The notes below the pieces were generated by a model. It worked only from the letters and a program-made list of their open reading frames with translations. It had not been told where the DNA came from and searched no databases. A DNA stretch of 64,000 bases. Origin: Flagellimonas oceanensis (lineage in GTDB: Bacteria > Bacteroidota > Bacteroidia > Flavobacteriales > Flavobacteriaceae). Shown here one piece after another: positions 19,704 to 28,741 of this stretch. The position numbers and the translations under genes were made by a program. The stretch spans positions 331,603-395,602 of the forward strand of contig NZ_RZNA01000040.1 in assembly GCF_003992595.1 (NCBI RefSeq), in the 5' to 3' direction. Position 1 is the stretch's first letter, and every line of letters begins with the position of its first letter.

Positions 19704-21197
19704 ATGAACATTACCATAGAAAACATCATATTAATCGGTTCGGTACTATTGCTCATCAGTATTTTGGCGGGTAAAACAACCTATCGCTTTGGAATTCCGA
19801 CCTTATTGTTGTTTTTGACCATTGGGATGTTGGCCGGATCTGATGGAATAGTTGGTATTTATTTTGACAATCCCAAGATTGCGCAGTTTGTGGGGGTGGT
19901 TTCCTTGAACTTTATTCTTTTTTCAGGTGGATTGGATACGAGTTGGCAGTCCGTAAAACCGGTTCTTAAAGAGGGAATCGTACTTTCAACCTTGGGAGTT
20001 TTACTTACTGCTATGGGTTTGGGGTACTTTGTATATCTGATCACGGATTTTACTTTATATGAAAGCCTGCTTTTGGGAGCTATTGTTTCCTCTACCGATG
20101 CCGCTGCCGTATTTTCCATACTCAGGGGCAAGAACTTGGCTCTGAAGAAGAACTTAAGGCCCACTTTGGAGTTGGAGAGTGGTAGTAACGATCCCATGGC
20201 CTACGTACTGACCATTGCATTTTTGACCCTGGTGCAGTTTCCCGAAAAGAACATTTTGTCCGTGTTGCCCATGTTTTTTCTTCAAATGGCGCTTGGAGGA
20301 GCAGCAGGGTTCTTGTTCGGAAAACTCAGTAAAATAATCATCAACAGGATTCGACTTGATTTTGAGGGACTTTACCCTGTGTTGACCATCGCTTTGATGT
20401 TCATTACCTTCTCGGCCACCGATTTTATAGGGGGCAATGGGTTTTTGGCCATCTATATCTGTTCCGTGTACTTGGGCAATCAAAATTTGATACACAAGAA
20501 AACTATTATGCGCATGTTCGATGGGTTGGCCTGGCTCATGCAGATTGTACTTTTCCTTACCTTGGGATTACTGGTATTCCCCTCGGAGATTGTTCCATTT
20601 ATGGGTGTTGGCCTGTTGATTTCCCTCTTTTTGATATTTGTGGCCCGTCCGCTGGCGGTTATGATATCTCTATCCCCATTCCGAATGAAAATGAGGCGTA
20701 GGTTTTACATTTCGTGGGTAGGGTTACGGGGAGCTGTACCTATTGTTTTTGCGACCTATCCGCTTTTAGCGGGGGTGGATAAGGCCCATATGATTTTCAA
20801 TATCGTATTTTTTGTGTCGTTGACCTCGGTATTGATTCAGGGAAGCACCCTGTCCATCGTTGCCAAGTGGTTGCATGTGGGATTGCCCGAAAGTGCCAAG
20901 CCCCTTTCCCCCACAGATGAACTATTGTCGGAACATCCAAAAGCCTTGATGAAGGAAATAACCATTAGTGAGTCTTGTCCCGCTACAGGGGTTAAAATAG
21001 TAAACCTGAACTTTCCCAAGAAGGCGATTATTGCGATGATTGAGCGCGATGGCAACTACCTTACCCCAAACGGTTTGACGGAAATAAAAGCCAACGATAC
21101 TTTAGTAGTGCTTACGGACAAACCTGAAATTCTGGACAAAGTCTACGATTCCCTTCACCTTAAAAGAGCCAAAGAAAAGGAGACTGCCTCAGAATAG
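19704..21197 (+). CDS. cvrA: Potassium/proton antiporter, CPA1 NhaP2/CvrA type
   Basis: 497 aa from the ATG at 19704 (MNITIENIILIGS). The ORF-track start at 19620 is a TTG that adds 28 polar residues before the first membrane segment, so I reject it. About 12 hydrophobic segments form the Na+/H+ exchanger fold, with GAIVSSTDAAAVFSIL and ELESGSNDPMAYVL as the exchanger motifs (the ND pair is the cation site). The last about 110 residues are a cytoplasmic TrkA-C/RCK domain (ITISESCPATGVKIVNLNFPKKA), a ligand-gating module. It exports K+ in exchange for H+. The 3' end overlaps the convergent DoxX gene by 9 bp. Confidence 0.92.
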   Translation: MNITIENIILIGSVLLLISILAGKTTYRFGIPTLLLFLTIGMLAGSDGIVGIYFDNPKIAQFVGVVSLNFILFSGGLDTSWQSVKPVLKEGIVLSTLGVLLTAMGLGYFVYLITDFTLYESLLLGAIVSSTDAAAVFSILRGKNLALKKNLRPTLELESGSNDPMAYVLTIAFLTLVQFPEKNILSVLPMFFLQMALGGAAGFLFGKLSKIIINRIRLDFEGLYPVLTIALMFITFSATDFIGGNGFLAIYICSVYLGNQNLIHKKTIMRMFDGLAWLMQIVLFLTLGLLVFPSEIVPFMGVGLLISLFLIFVARPLAVMISLSPFRMKMRRRFYISWVGLRGAVPIVFATYPLLAGVDKAHMIFNIVFFVSLTSVLIQGSTLSIVAKWLHVGLPESAKPLSPTDELLSEHPKALMKEITISESCPATGVKIVNLNFPKKAIIAMIERDGNYLTPNGLTEIKANDTLVVLTDKPEILDKVYDSLHLKRAKEKETASE

Positions 21198-21578
21198 TTT
21201 TTTGATATAGGGTATTTGAGTTCGCTGTTGCCATGCCAGTACCAGACAGAAAATCAAAGTAACCAGAGCTAGGATGAACAAGGTGCCGCCATCGTTTTGT
21301 ACTGCGATGCCCAATTGGGTAAGGTGTGAAAATAGGGCGCCTAACATTATGCCAATGCCCAATAGGGCGCCAATCCAAGTGGTTTTAGGGATAAGGATCA
21401 GAAGTGCTATGATCAACTCAATAACTCCCAAACCTATTCTTCCCCAAGGTTCCAATCCGAGTTGTTCAAAAATATAGACGGATTCTGGAGCTGCGGAAAA
21501 TTTAAAAAACAAGGTCTGTAGTAAAATCACGGCCGGAACTATCCGTAAAACTGCGTGTATGATCTTTTTTGTTGTCAT
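21189..21578 (-). CDS. DoxX-family membrane protein
   Basis: 129 aa with four predicted membrane helices. Typical features are the KFSAAPESVYIFEQLGLEPWGRIGLGVIELI stretch, where a first-helix Lys-Phe is followed by a short amphipathic segment and a GxxE helix, and a last helix ending WQQRTQIPYIKKLF. DoxX proteins sit in the inner membrane and some relate to thiosulfate or quinone metabolism; no specific role can be claimed. It is a single gene. Confidence 0.85.
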   Translation of the reverse strand: MTTKKIIHAVLRIVPAVILLQTLFFKFSAAPESVYIFEQLGLEPWGRIGLGVIELIIALLILIPKTTWIGALLGIGIMLGALFSHLTQLGIAVQNDGGTLFILALVTLIFCLVLAWQQRTQIPYIKKLF

Positions 21579-21734
21579 CGTTGTTTGTTTTGATAAGGTT
21601 GTGTGGTTATGGTCGGAATATTTCAGGTTAAATAACTTTTAATGAAGAAATTATCTTGGAATAGATTGGTTTTATATGCCGTACTGATGAGTTTCGTCAT
21701 AAAATCATCTGAGGAAATAGTTAATTTTATGCAC

Positions 21735-22925
21735 ATGAAAAACGTTTTGAAGTTTACTTTGCTTTTCGTGTTGATGATGCAATCCTGTTCCGAAAATGCT
21801 GAGCTTTCGGTAACCATTGATTTGGATGCTGGAGCAGATTGGAAACCAACGGTATATTTGATTCAACCAGAGAAATTTGACAATGTGGCACAGAGCTTTG
21901 TTGGAAAAGTGCTGGATTCAGCACAAGTATCCAAAAACGGTCATTTCGAATTCATCAACCTTCCAGCATATGAGGAACCCGTTTTATTGGAACTTGCGGT
22001 TCAGCGAAAGGGAGAGAAATACCCCAATCGATTAACAAATGAAAACCCCAAAACGGATAATTACTTTCCTTTAATCTATCAACCAGGTTCACAAATAAGG
22101 ATTGAAGCTGATATTGCCCATTTTCAATCCACTTTTGCTATTGAAGAACCATCAGCAACAAATAAAGCGCTGTTGCAATTGCGGGATATACGTTTGGAGG
22201 CCTATGAAAGATATTTGGCAGGTCAAATGGAGAATCATGGTGTGGATGAGGATTTACTGCAACGTGAAAAGAACTTGTATAATTTTAAAAAGGAGTTGAT
22301 TGATTTTTCGGATAGCACAGCAAAACTATTACCTGCGATGGTTGCTTTGCGTTGGGCCAGCCCTGAAGGGAACTATGAACGTGTTGCGGAACTGGTGTAC
22401 AAACAGTCTGAAAAGTGGAATGCGCTCTACCCAGAACATGCTTGGGTAAAGGAACTGGCTACGGTGGCCGATAAACGAAATCTACCCATTTTGGTTGGCG
22501 ATCTTATCCCAGAGACACAATTCCCCATGAAAGATGGGGTAACTACATCTTTGCAAACGTTACTTGAAAATCAAAAAATGGTGCTATTGGATGTTTGGGC
22601 CTCTTGGTGCGCACCTTGCAGAGTGGAAAACAGAAATGTGCTAGTGCCACTCTGGGAAGAGCACCATGAAAACGGTTTTCAAATTGTTGCCTATGGATTG
22701 GAAAGTAGTGAAAAGGCTTGGAGCAATGCCATTACAAAGGATGGAGCACACCGGTGGTTGCATGCATCACATTTACAAGGGGACCAAAACCCTTTTATGG
22801 ACGCGCTACGTTTGACTACGATTCCTGCAAATTTTCTATTGGATGAAAAGGGTAGGGTGTTGGCCAAAAACCTGCATGGGGATGATTTGGCTAATTTTGT
22901 AGATAAGTATATGTCCAAGAAGTAA
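21735..22925 (+). CDS. TlpA-family disulfide reductase lipoprotein
   Basis: 396 aa from the ATG at 21735 (MKNVLKFTLLFVLMMQSC, a clear lipoprotein signal). The ORF-track start at 21642 puts 31 extra residues before the signal and is unlikely; ATG 21729 is an equal alternative. Residues about 20-130 form a DUF4369-like beta domain, 130-250 are helical, and the C-terminal thioredoxin domain has WASWCAPCRVENRN with the WCAPC redox pair and TTIPANFLLDEKGRV as the cis-Pro region. It probably reduces periplasmic thiols or supports cytochrome c maturation. No ccm genes are adjacent. Confidence 0.88.
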   Translation: MKNVLKFTLLFVLMMQSCSENAELSVTIDLDAGADWKPTVYLIQPEKFDNVAQSFVGKVLDSAQVSKNGHFEFINLPAYEEPVLLELAVQRKGEKYPNRLTNENPKTDNYFPLIYQPGSQIRIEADIAHFQSTFAIEEPSATNKALLQLRDIRLEAYERYLAGQMENHGVDEDLLQREKNLYNFKKELIDFSDSTAKLLPAMVALRWASPEGNYERVAELVYKQSEKWNALYPEHAWVKELATVADKRNLPILVGDLIPETQFPMKDGVTTSLQTLLENQKMVLLDVWASWCAPCRVENRNVLVPLWEEHHENGFQIVAYGLESSEKAWSNAITKDGAHRWLHASHLQGDQNPFMDALRLTTIPANFLLDEKGRVLAKNLHGDDLANFVDKYMSKK

Positions 22926-22933
22926 AGCCATCG

Positions 22934-23383
22934 TTACAAAAATTGGAAAAGATAATTGAACGAAAGTTCGAGGGTAGCTCCTAAAATAAAGCTTCCAAGT
23001 ACCTCTAACAAAGAAATCCTTCCAAGATTATAGGTGTTGGAAAAAGCCAGATACAGGGACCAAATAGCGCAGACCACAAAAATAATGGTTGCATAAATAG
23101 GAACATTGGAGTCAAAGAGCCCTATTAGATTAAAAATAGGGTCTAATAATGCGTTAAAGGCGAAAAGGGCTAGGGTGAAATTACTTTTTTTGTGGCCTTG
23201 AAAAAGATATATACCTGCTATAAATAACTCAACACATATTGCAATAGGGCCAAATTGATAATAATATTTGGAGTTGAAGTAAGCCTCTGGATTGTTCGGA
23301 AAAACACTGTTTTGATAGAATACTATCGCCAAAACCAAAGCGATGGCCATAAAAATAAGAGCGTTGGATTTTCTTTTTGTCAT
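22934..23383 (-). CDS. Small integral membrane protein, unknown function
   Basis: 149 aa with four hydrophobic helices (ALIFMAIALVLAIVFY, FGPIAICVELFIAGIYLF, YATIIFVVCAIWSLYLAF, LLEVLGSFILGATLELSF). No conserved motif is recognised. Its stop lies 9 nt from the convergent TlpA-like gene. The start at 23383 follows a weak Bacteroidota-type leader; it may share a transcript with the 23426 gene upstream (42-nt gap). Confidence 0.6.
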   Translation of the reverse strand: MTKRKSNALIFMAIALVLAIVFYQNSVFPNNPEAYFNSKYYYQFGPIAICVELFIAGIYLFQGHKKSNFTLALFAFNALLDPIFNLIGLFDSNVPIYATIIFVVCAIWSLYLAFSNTYNLGRISLLEVLGSFILGATLELSFNYLFQFL

Positions 23384-23425
23384 GATTTGAATAAAGTTAT
23401 ACCAAAAATTAATTGGAATGTAGAG

Positions 23426-24379
23426 TTAATCTGTTGATTTCCAAATAAAACTTGGTGCTTGTTGATATTGGAAGGTATCATCGGTCAAGATTTCCATTTC
23501 CTTGGTTTCCCAATTCATCAAACCAATATGAAATTGGGATTGTTCATCATCGAACAGTTCAATGGCGAGCCATTTCCCATGCGGACTCCAATCATGCCAG
23601 CCTTCGTTTTGGGTGTTTTCGGTCAGTTTCCAGGTTTTGCTGCCATCCAAACTAACGGCATACAAACTGTACTTGCCGTTTTGTTTACTTTGGTAGGTTA
23701 CAAAGTTTTCTGTTGGATGCAATTTAGGCGCTCCGGCACGGTACCCAAATCTTCCAGCAGTTGAGTCTTTTTCCGGATAATGGGTCAGTTGCTTTCGGTT
23801 TTGACCATCTTCATCAATAATGTATAGTTCTTCATCAAACCCAGTTATATTTTTTCCACTGGTCTTACCACCCCTGAAAACCACTTGCTTTCCATCGTTT
23901 ACAAATAGAGGGTCTGCGGCAAAAGGCAATCCAGTATCCAATTGATCAATGATTTTTCCATTTCCATCAAGGATATAAAAGGTGGATTCTATTATCAGTT
24001 TGGGTTTAACGATTAGCTCAGAGCCGTCTTTTCGGGTGCTCATCCAGCTATCAGCCAATTCCAGATTGGAAACTTTCTTGACATTTTCTCCTTTGAAATT
24101 GCTTTTGTACAGAAAATAGCATCGTTTGCAAGCCCCTCTGTCAGAAATAAAATAAAGCGTGTCTTGGTACGAATAATAGGTCCACTCCACATTGTAAAGA
24201 TCTGTGATGTTTTTCTTATCCGTACCATCCAGATTCATGGAGAACACCTCGTAATTGTCAATATCAACATCCCTTAGAACATTGTAAACCAGTCCCAATT
24301 CGTGTTCGGAGGTGTCATTTTCAGATTTACAGGATAACAACAATACTAAAAGCCCAAGAATAGTTACTCCTTTTGTCAT
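23426..24379 (-). CDS. TolB-like PD40 propeller lipoprotein
   Basis: 317 aa. The lipoprotein signal is ILGLLVLLLSC. The mature protein is a beta-propeller of WD40-like PD40 blades: VFSMNLDGTDKKNITDL, YIIDEDGQNRKQLTHYPEKD, HPTENFVTYQSKQNGKYSLYAVSLDGSKTW and WHDWSPHGKWLAIELFDD. These follow the TolB/DPP-IV N-domain pattern of residue DG followed by a K-N/Q-L-T strand. The CKRCYF motif in blade 2 could bind metal or form a disulfide. It may read envelope or secreted ligands; no partner gene is obvious. Confidence 0.78.
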   Translation of the reverse strand: MTKGVTILGLLVLLLSCKSENDTSEHELGLVYNVLRDVDIDNYEVFSMNLDGTDKKNITDLYNVEWTYYSYQDTLYFISDRGACKRCYFLYKSNFKGENVKKVSNLELADSWMSTRKDGSELIVKPKLIIESTFYILDGNGKIIDQLDTGLPFAADPLFVNDGKQVVFRGGKTSGKNITGFDEELYIIDEDGQNRKQLTHYPEKDSTAGRFGYRAGAPKLHPTENFVTYQSKQNGKYSLYAVSLDGSKTWKLTENTQNEGWHDWSPHGKWLAIELFDDEQSQFHIGLMNWETKEMEILTDDTFQYQQAPSFIWKSTD

Positions 24380-24520
24380 AATGTGTTTAGTTTGATTGAA
24401 TTTTATGCAATGTTGAAGATACTAAACTATCTGAAATTTTAAACCTGTCATATTTTATAGTTTATTTGTAATGAACACTGTTTTTCCCATAGGGAACAGA
24501 CCGACTTAAACCAACCAACT

Positions 24521-26056
24521 ATGCTTTCCAGATTTCTTTCTTTTTTACTATTGACTTGTTTGTTTTTCTCTTGTAATGAAGCTCAAAAAACCGATGATAC
24601 CACATATGACCTATGGATTAAAAACGCCAAGGTAATTGACGGGACCGGGTCAGAAAGCTACAGGGCACATGTCTTGGTCTTGAATGACACAATAGCAAAG
24701 ATTGAAAAGGATACTACACTAGAGTTTCTGGCACAAGAGCAGGTAGATGCTGCGAAAAAGGTGTTGACTCCCGGTTTTATAGATACGCACGGCCATGGCG
24801 ACCCTATAGAAAGTCCCGAATTCAAGAATTTTCTTGCCATGGGCGTTACCACCATTGCACTCGGACAAGATGGATATAGCCCCAGAGAGAAAGATTTATC
24901 CGGCTGGATGCAAAAAGTGGATTCCGTGAATGCCGGCGTAAACATTGCAATGTTCGTGGGGCATAATTCCATACGCCAACTCTCAGGGGTAAATTATGAG
25001 GAAGTTCCTTCGGAAGAAGGTCTCGCTGAAATGAAAAGTTTGTTGAACAATGCCTTTGATGCCGGTGTTTTTGGTATGACCTCTGGCTTGGAATACAACC
25101 CCGGTAGTTTCTCTAAGAAAGAGGAACTGGAGGAATTGGCAAAGGTAGTAGGGGAGCGTGATGGACTTATCATGAGCCACATGCGGGACGAAGATGATAC
25201 AGAAGTGGAGCAATCCATAAGGGAACTGCTGAGCCAGGGTAAGTATTGCCCAGTGCACGTTTCACATATTAAATCCGTTTACGGAAAAGGAGAGGAACGA
25301 GGGAAAGAGATTTTGAGCCTACTTGATAGCGCCAAGGCCGAAGGTGTAGAGGTCACGGCGGATTTGTATCCCTACACGGCCAGTTATACGGGTATTGCCA
25401 TTGTTTTCCCGGACTGGGCCAAAAAGCCCCATGATTTTGATGAGGTGGTAGCGAATAGAAAAACGGAACTACAGGAATTTCTTCGGAACAAAATTGCACA
25501 ACGCAACGGCCCTGAGGCTACCTTGATTGGCTCCGGAGAATTCGCAGGGAAAAATCTAAAGGAGATTTCAGAGGAATTGAACAAGCCATTTGAAGATGTA
25601 TTAATTGAGGATATTGGCCCTTATGGTGCCAGTGGGGCTTATTTTATTATGGATGAAACCCTGCAAAAAACTTTGGTGCAAAGCGATTTGGTCAACATTT
25701 GTAGCGACGGAAGCCCAACTATGCGACATCCCCGCGGCTACGGTAGTTTCGCTAAAGTAATCGAAACCTACGTGAATGATGATGGATTATTCACTTTGGA
25801 AGAAGCAGTTCATAAAATGACAGGGCTTGCGGCCAAAACAATGGGTTTGCAAAGCAGGGGACTGATTCAAGAGGGTTTGAAGGCTGACCTCTTGCTTTTT
25901 GATCCTGCAAAAGTAAAAGCAACAGCAACGTTCGAAAATCCACATCAACTTGCAGAAGGGTTTGATGAAGTTTGGGTCAACGGAAAAAGAGCCGTTACAA
26001 ATGCTCAGTTCTCCGAGGAACGATTCGGTCAAATGCTGCGGAAACAAATACCCTAA
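24521..26056 (+). CDS. N-acyl-D-amino-acid deacylase-type amidohydrolase lipoprotein
   Basis: 511 aa with a lipoprotein signal (LLLTCLFFSC). The amidohydrolase metal motif is DTHGHGD (HxH), followed by SHMRDEDD, PVHVSHIKS and ICSDGSPTMRHPRGYGSFA, all in the arrangement of D-aminoacylases. The N- and C-terminal beta segments (LWIKNAKVIDGTG and DLLLFDP) form the composite beta-sandwich. It hydrolyses N-acyl-D-amino acids or related amides, probably from peptidoglycan or D-peptide scavenging. Start and length agree with the family. Confidence 0.9.
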   Translation: MLSRFLSFLLLTCLFFSCNEAQKTDDTTYDLWIKNAKVIDGTGSESYRAHVLVLNDTIAKIEKDTTLEFLAQEQVDAAKKVLTPGFIDTHGHGDPIESPEFKNFLAMGVTTIALGQDGYSPREKDLSGWMQKVDSVNAGVNIAMFVGHNSIRQLSGVNYEEVPSEEGLAEMKSLLNNAFDAGVFGMTSGLEYNPGSFSKKEELEELAKVVGERDGLIMSHMRDEDDTEVEQSIRELLSQGKYCPVHVSHIKSVYGKGEERGKEILSLLDSAKAEGVEVTADLYPYTASYTGIAIVFPDWAKKPHDFDEVVANRKTELQEFLRNKIAQRNGPEATLIGSGEFAGKNLKEISEELNKPFEDVLIEDIGPYGASGAYFIMDETLQKTLVQSDLVNICSDGSPTMRHPRGYGSFAKVIETYVNDDGLFTLEEAVHKMTGLAAKTMGLQSRGLIQEGLKADLLLFDPAKVKATATFENPHQLAEGFDEVWVNGKRAVTNAQFSEERFGQMLRKQIP

Positions 26057-26064
26057 GAATAACC

Positions 26065-27117
26065 TTAAGCTTTTGATGTATTAAAGCCAAAATACTTCTT
26101 TCTCAACCAAAAAGAAACCTTTACCAATAAGATCAAGGCCGGAACTTCCACCAATGGGCCTATGACACCAGCAAAGGCTTGACCTGAGTTTAGTCCAAAG
26201 ACAGCTATAGCAACGGCTATGGCCAGTTCAAAATTATTTCCAGCCGCCGTAAATGCCACCGAAGCAGTTTTGTCGTACTCGGCACCCATAGCCTTTGTGG
26301 TAAAGAAACCGATAAGGAACATCAAAGCAAAATAGATCAGCAGGGGAACGGCAATAATCAACACATCCATCGGAATCTCAACAATCAACTCTCCTTTTAA
26401 GGAAAACATGATCACAATGGTAAACAAGAGGGCTATCAAAGTCATCGGGGAAACAGCAGGGATAAACCTTGAGGTATACCAAGCTTCGCCTTTTGATTTC
26501 ACCAAAATCTGACGACTCAAAATTCCCATTAAAAAAGGAATGCCAAGATAGATGGCCACACTTTCGGCAATGGTACCAATGGAGATATCGACAATGGCTC
26601 CTTCAAAACCAAAATGGGGTGGGAGTACAGTAATGAATATCCAAGCGTAAAAACTATAAGCAAAAACTTGAAAAATACTGTTCAATGCCACCAAACCGGC
26701 ACCATATTCGCTGCTTCCTTCGGCCAAATCGTTCCAGACGAGCACCATGGCTATGCATCGCGCCAAACCGATCAGAATAAGCCCAACCATATATTCCGGG
26801 TAGTCCCGGAGAAATATGATGGCAAGGGCAAACATTAAAATAGGGCCCACAATCCAGTTCAACACAAGGGAGATGGATAGGATTTTAGTGTTTTTGAACA
26901 CTTTTGGCAGCAAAGAATATTTGACCTTGGCCAAGGGTGGGTACATCATCAAAATCAATCCGATGGCAATGGGGATATTGGTGGTTCCGCTACTAAAAGA
27001 ATTGACAAAATCAGGAAAGTTGGGAAAAAAGTATCCAATCCCGACCCCAAGGGCCATGGCTACAAAAATCCAAAGGGTCAGGTTCTTATCTAAAAAGCTC
27101 AATTTTTTGATGGCCAT
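26065..27117 (-). CDS. acr3: ACR3-family arsenite efflux transporter
   Basis: 350 aa, ten hydrophobic segments. It exports As(III) across the inner membrane using proton motive force. ACR3 signatures are the loop [19 protein letters not shown] with the essential Cys and [19 protein letters not shown] in the second half. Its ATG overlaps the last base of the arsC-like stop, so it is translationally coupled as the last gene of the ars operon. Expression should follow the ArsR operators upstream. Confidence 0.95.
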   Translation of the reverse strand: MAIKKLSFLDKNLTLWIFVAMALGVGIGYFFPNFPDFVNSFSSGTTNIPIAIGLILMMYPPLAKVKYSLLPKVFKNTKILSISLVLNWIVGPILMFALAIIFLRDYPEYMVGLILIGLARCIAMVLVWNDLAEGSSEYGAGLVALNSIFQVFAYSFYAWIFITVLPPHFGFEGAIVDISIGTIAESVAIYLGIPFLMGILSRQILVKSKGEAWYTSRFIPAVSPMTLIALLFTIVIMFSLKGELIVEIPMDVLIIAVPLLIYFALMFLIGFFTTKAMGAEYDKTASVAFTAAGNNFELAIAVAIAVFGLNSGQAFAGVIGPLVEVPALILLVKVSFWLRKKYFGFNTSKA

Positions 27118-27734
27118 TAGTTTTGAATTTTGGAGAAAACATAAAACATTTCGGTGGCAATCTGTTTGCTTCGCTCGCTGTATTTTTCAGCTTGTTGAGG
27201 CGTGTCGTCGAACGCTTTTGGATCGTCGTAGGTAATCGGGATTCGTTTTTCAGCTCCGGGCACAAACGGGCAACCTTCATCGGCTTGCGAACAGGTCATA
27301 ATGGCGGCAAAGTCCGATTTCGGGTTAAAATCATCATCCATTCGTTTGGATAAACAGATAACGGGGTGTTCGTTCTCCGAAAACTTGATGCCATACACTG
27401 GGTTTTTTCCTTCGGAAAGCATCTGTACCTCAAAACCTGTGTTCGCTAGGGTAGAGGCTACCATGGGAAATAAGGCGGTTGCCTCCGTTCCTCCCGAATA
27501 GCAACTCACATTCCTAACTCCAAAATGATACGCTATCGTCTGAGCCCAAATTTGGGACAAATGACTCCGTCGGGAATTATGGGTACAGATAAAGTTGAGA
27601 CGAATGGATTTTCCATTGCTGACTTTTTCCTGAACATACTCCACAAGAGGAGATAAGGTTTGTTTTCTCTCCGATGTGATGGTTGTGATATCCAGATTTG
27701 AAATATAATCGTTCAACACCTTGTAATGTGACAT
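27117..27734 (-). CDS. arsC: ArsC-type low-molecular-weight protein tyrosine phosphatase/arsenate reductase
   Basis: 205 aa from the ATG at 27734 ([12 protein letters not shown]). The ORF-track start at 27851 adds 39 residues that read through the end of the upstream DUF6428 gene and is rejected. The P-loop is [14 protein letters not shown] (CX5R), and the general-acid loop is [11 protein letters not shown]. The first about 50 residues are a helical extension absent from thioredoxin-type ArsC. It probably reduces arsenate to arsenite for export by the following acr3. The gap to the DUF6428 gene is 14 nt. Confidence 0.9.
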   Translation of the reverse strand: MSHYKVLNDYISNLDITTITSERKQTLSPLVEYVQEKVSNGKSIRLNFICTHNSRRSHLSQIWAQTIAYHFGVRNVSCYSGGTEATALFPMVASTLANTGFEVQMLSEGKNPVYGIKFSENEHPVICLSKRMDDDFNPKSDFAAIMTCSQADEGCPFVPGAEKRIPITYDDPKAFDDTPQQAEKYSERSKQIATEMFYVFSKIQN

Positions 27735-27748
27735 AAGCTTTGAATTTT

Positions 27749-28213
27749 TTAGCAACACCCACTTCCTGGAACACATCCAGAATTTTGAAGCTCGGAAAGT
27801 TTTACTTTGGGCTTTTCTTCTGGAATACCACATTTGTCCTTGGCTAAACAATCGGTTTGTTTGGTGGTCAATAAAAAGTTGGTGCCATCAAAATCAAGTG
27901 CGAATTTCTCAATGGTTTGCCCTTGATACTCCACTTCAACTTCTAAATTTCCGATATCCAATGTTTTTTGAGACAATTCGATGATATGTACCAATTTTTC
28001 AGGATGAAGCCTATGGTCGTAGTCATTGGCGTTCCAGAGTTGGAAATTGACCACTTCTTCGTTACGGACAGTTCCACCACAGTCAATAAAATGCTTGGTG
28101 ATTTTACCCACTTCGGTTACGTGAAAATGATTGGGAACCAACTCCCCGTTTGGTAATTGGAACGCTATGGTCTCCAATTGCGCCAATGCTGATTTAACTT
28201 CTTCTAATTTCAT
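27749..28213 (-). CDS. DUF6428-family protein of the ars operon
   Basis: 154 aa, cytoplasmic. The N-terminal part LPNGELVPNHFHVTEVGKITKHFIDCGG and the HPEKLVHIIELSQKTL helix are typical of DUF6428, which is regularly found in Bacteroidota ars operons. The C-terminus is cysteine-rich (TDCLAKDKCGIPEE and CVPGSGCC), so I infer an arsenite- or metal-binding tail. No enzymatic function is known. It sits between arsR and arsC, with an ArsR operator candidate 12 nt upstream of its start. Confidence 0.85.
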   Translation of the reverse strand: MKLEEVKSALAQLETIAFQLPNGELVPNHFHVTEVGKITKHFIDCGGTVRNEEVVNFQLWNANDYDHRLHPEKLVHIIELSQKTLDIGNLEVEVEYQGQTIEKFALDFDGTNFLLTTKQTDCLAKDKCGIPEEKPKVKLSELQNSGCVPGSGCC

Positions 28214-28225
28214 ATCTCTATATTT

Positions 28226-28241
28226 ATTGTAATATTACGAT
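28226..28241. promoter_or_regulatory. ArsR operator candidate, internal (before DUF6428)
   Basis: ATTGTAATATTACGAT matches its own reverse complement at 14 of 16 positions. It shares the 15-bp string AATATTACGATTAAT with the site upstream of arsR. It lies in the 46-nt gap between arsR and the DUF6428 gene, 12 nt before the latter's start, so it can regulate a second promoter or an internal one. Confidence 0.65.
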
Positions 28242-28259
28242 TAATGAACTCAAATTTTT

Positions 28260-28589
28260 TTAGCAACATTCCTTTTTGTCCAGGTCCTGATCTAAGAATT
28301 CCGACATAACGCTCTTCATTTTCTTCCAGTTCTCGGCATCAATGCAGTAACAAACACTGGTGCCTTCTACATTGCCCTTGATCAAACCTAGATGCTTCAA
28401 TTCCTTTAAATGTTGGGAAATCGTGGGTTGTGCCAAACCGATTTCATCCACCAAGTCGCCACAAACACAAGCATTCAACTTGTACAAATACTGTAAAATC
28501 GCAACGCGTGCTGGATGCCCAAAAACCTTGGCGTACTGCGCAATTTGATTTTGCTTATCGGTGAATATTTCAGTTTTGGCTAAGCCCAT
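28260..28589 (-). CDS. arsR: ArsR/SmtB-family metalloregulator
   Basis: 109 aa winged-helix repressor. HTH: LDEIGLAQPTISQHLKELKHLGLI. The sensing cysteines are probably in NACVCGDLVDEIG (CxC) and the terminal KKECC; the CxC on the DNA-recognition side fits the ELCV(C)DL As(III) sensors. It heads the ars operon, and its start at 28589 is 15 nt from an operator-like palindrome, so autoregulation is likely. Confidence 0.93.
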   Translation of the reverse strand: MGLAKTEIFTDKQNQIAQYAKVFGHPARVAILQYLYKLNACVCGDLVDEIGLAQPTISQHLKELKHLGLIKGNVEGTSVCYCIDAENWKKMKSVMSEFLDQDLDKKECC

Positions 28590-28603
28590 AGATAATTTTG
28601 TTC

Positions 28604-28619
28604 ATTGCAATATTACGAT
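28604..28619. promoter_or_regulatory. ArsR operator candidate upstream of arsR
   Basis: ATTGCAATATTACGAT, self-complementary at 12 of 16 positions, 15 nt upstream of the arsR ATG on the minus strand. It shares AATATTACGATTAAT (28609-28623) with the internal site at 28231-28245. Confidence 0.65.
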
Positions 28620-28701
28620 TAATAGAGTTGTCGCCAAAGGTTTTATCGAGTTTTATTTCATAATCGTTTGAAAAACATAGGTAAATACTGATTCTTTCTT
28701 A

Positions 28702-28740
28702 TTACATTGCGTTATGCACGCTTAAACATAACGATTGTAA
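28702..28740. promoter_or_regulatory. ModE-box-like palindrome in front of the molybdenum cofactor operon
   Basis: TTACA-N3-CGTTATG (28710-28716), 10 nt, CATAACG (28727-28733)-N2-TGTAA (28736-28740). The core is CGTTAT-N12-ATAACG. The E. coli ModE operator consensus (CGnTATATA-N6-TATATAACG) has the same half sites with the same 12-nt separation. It ends 1 nt before the TTG start of the first operon gene, so a bound ModE-like protein would cover the leader. A ModE-like gene lies at the far end of the operon. Confidence 0.7.
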
Positions 28741-28741
28741 T

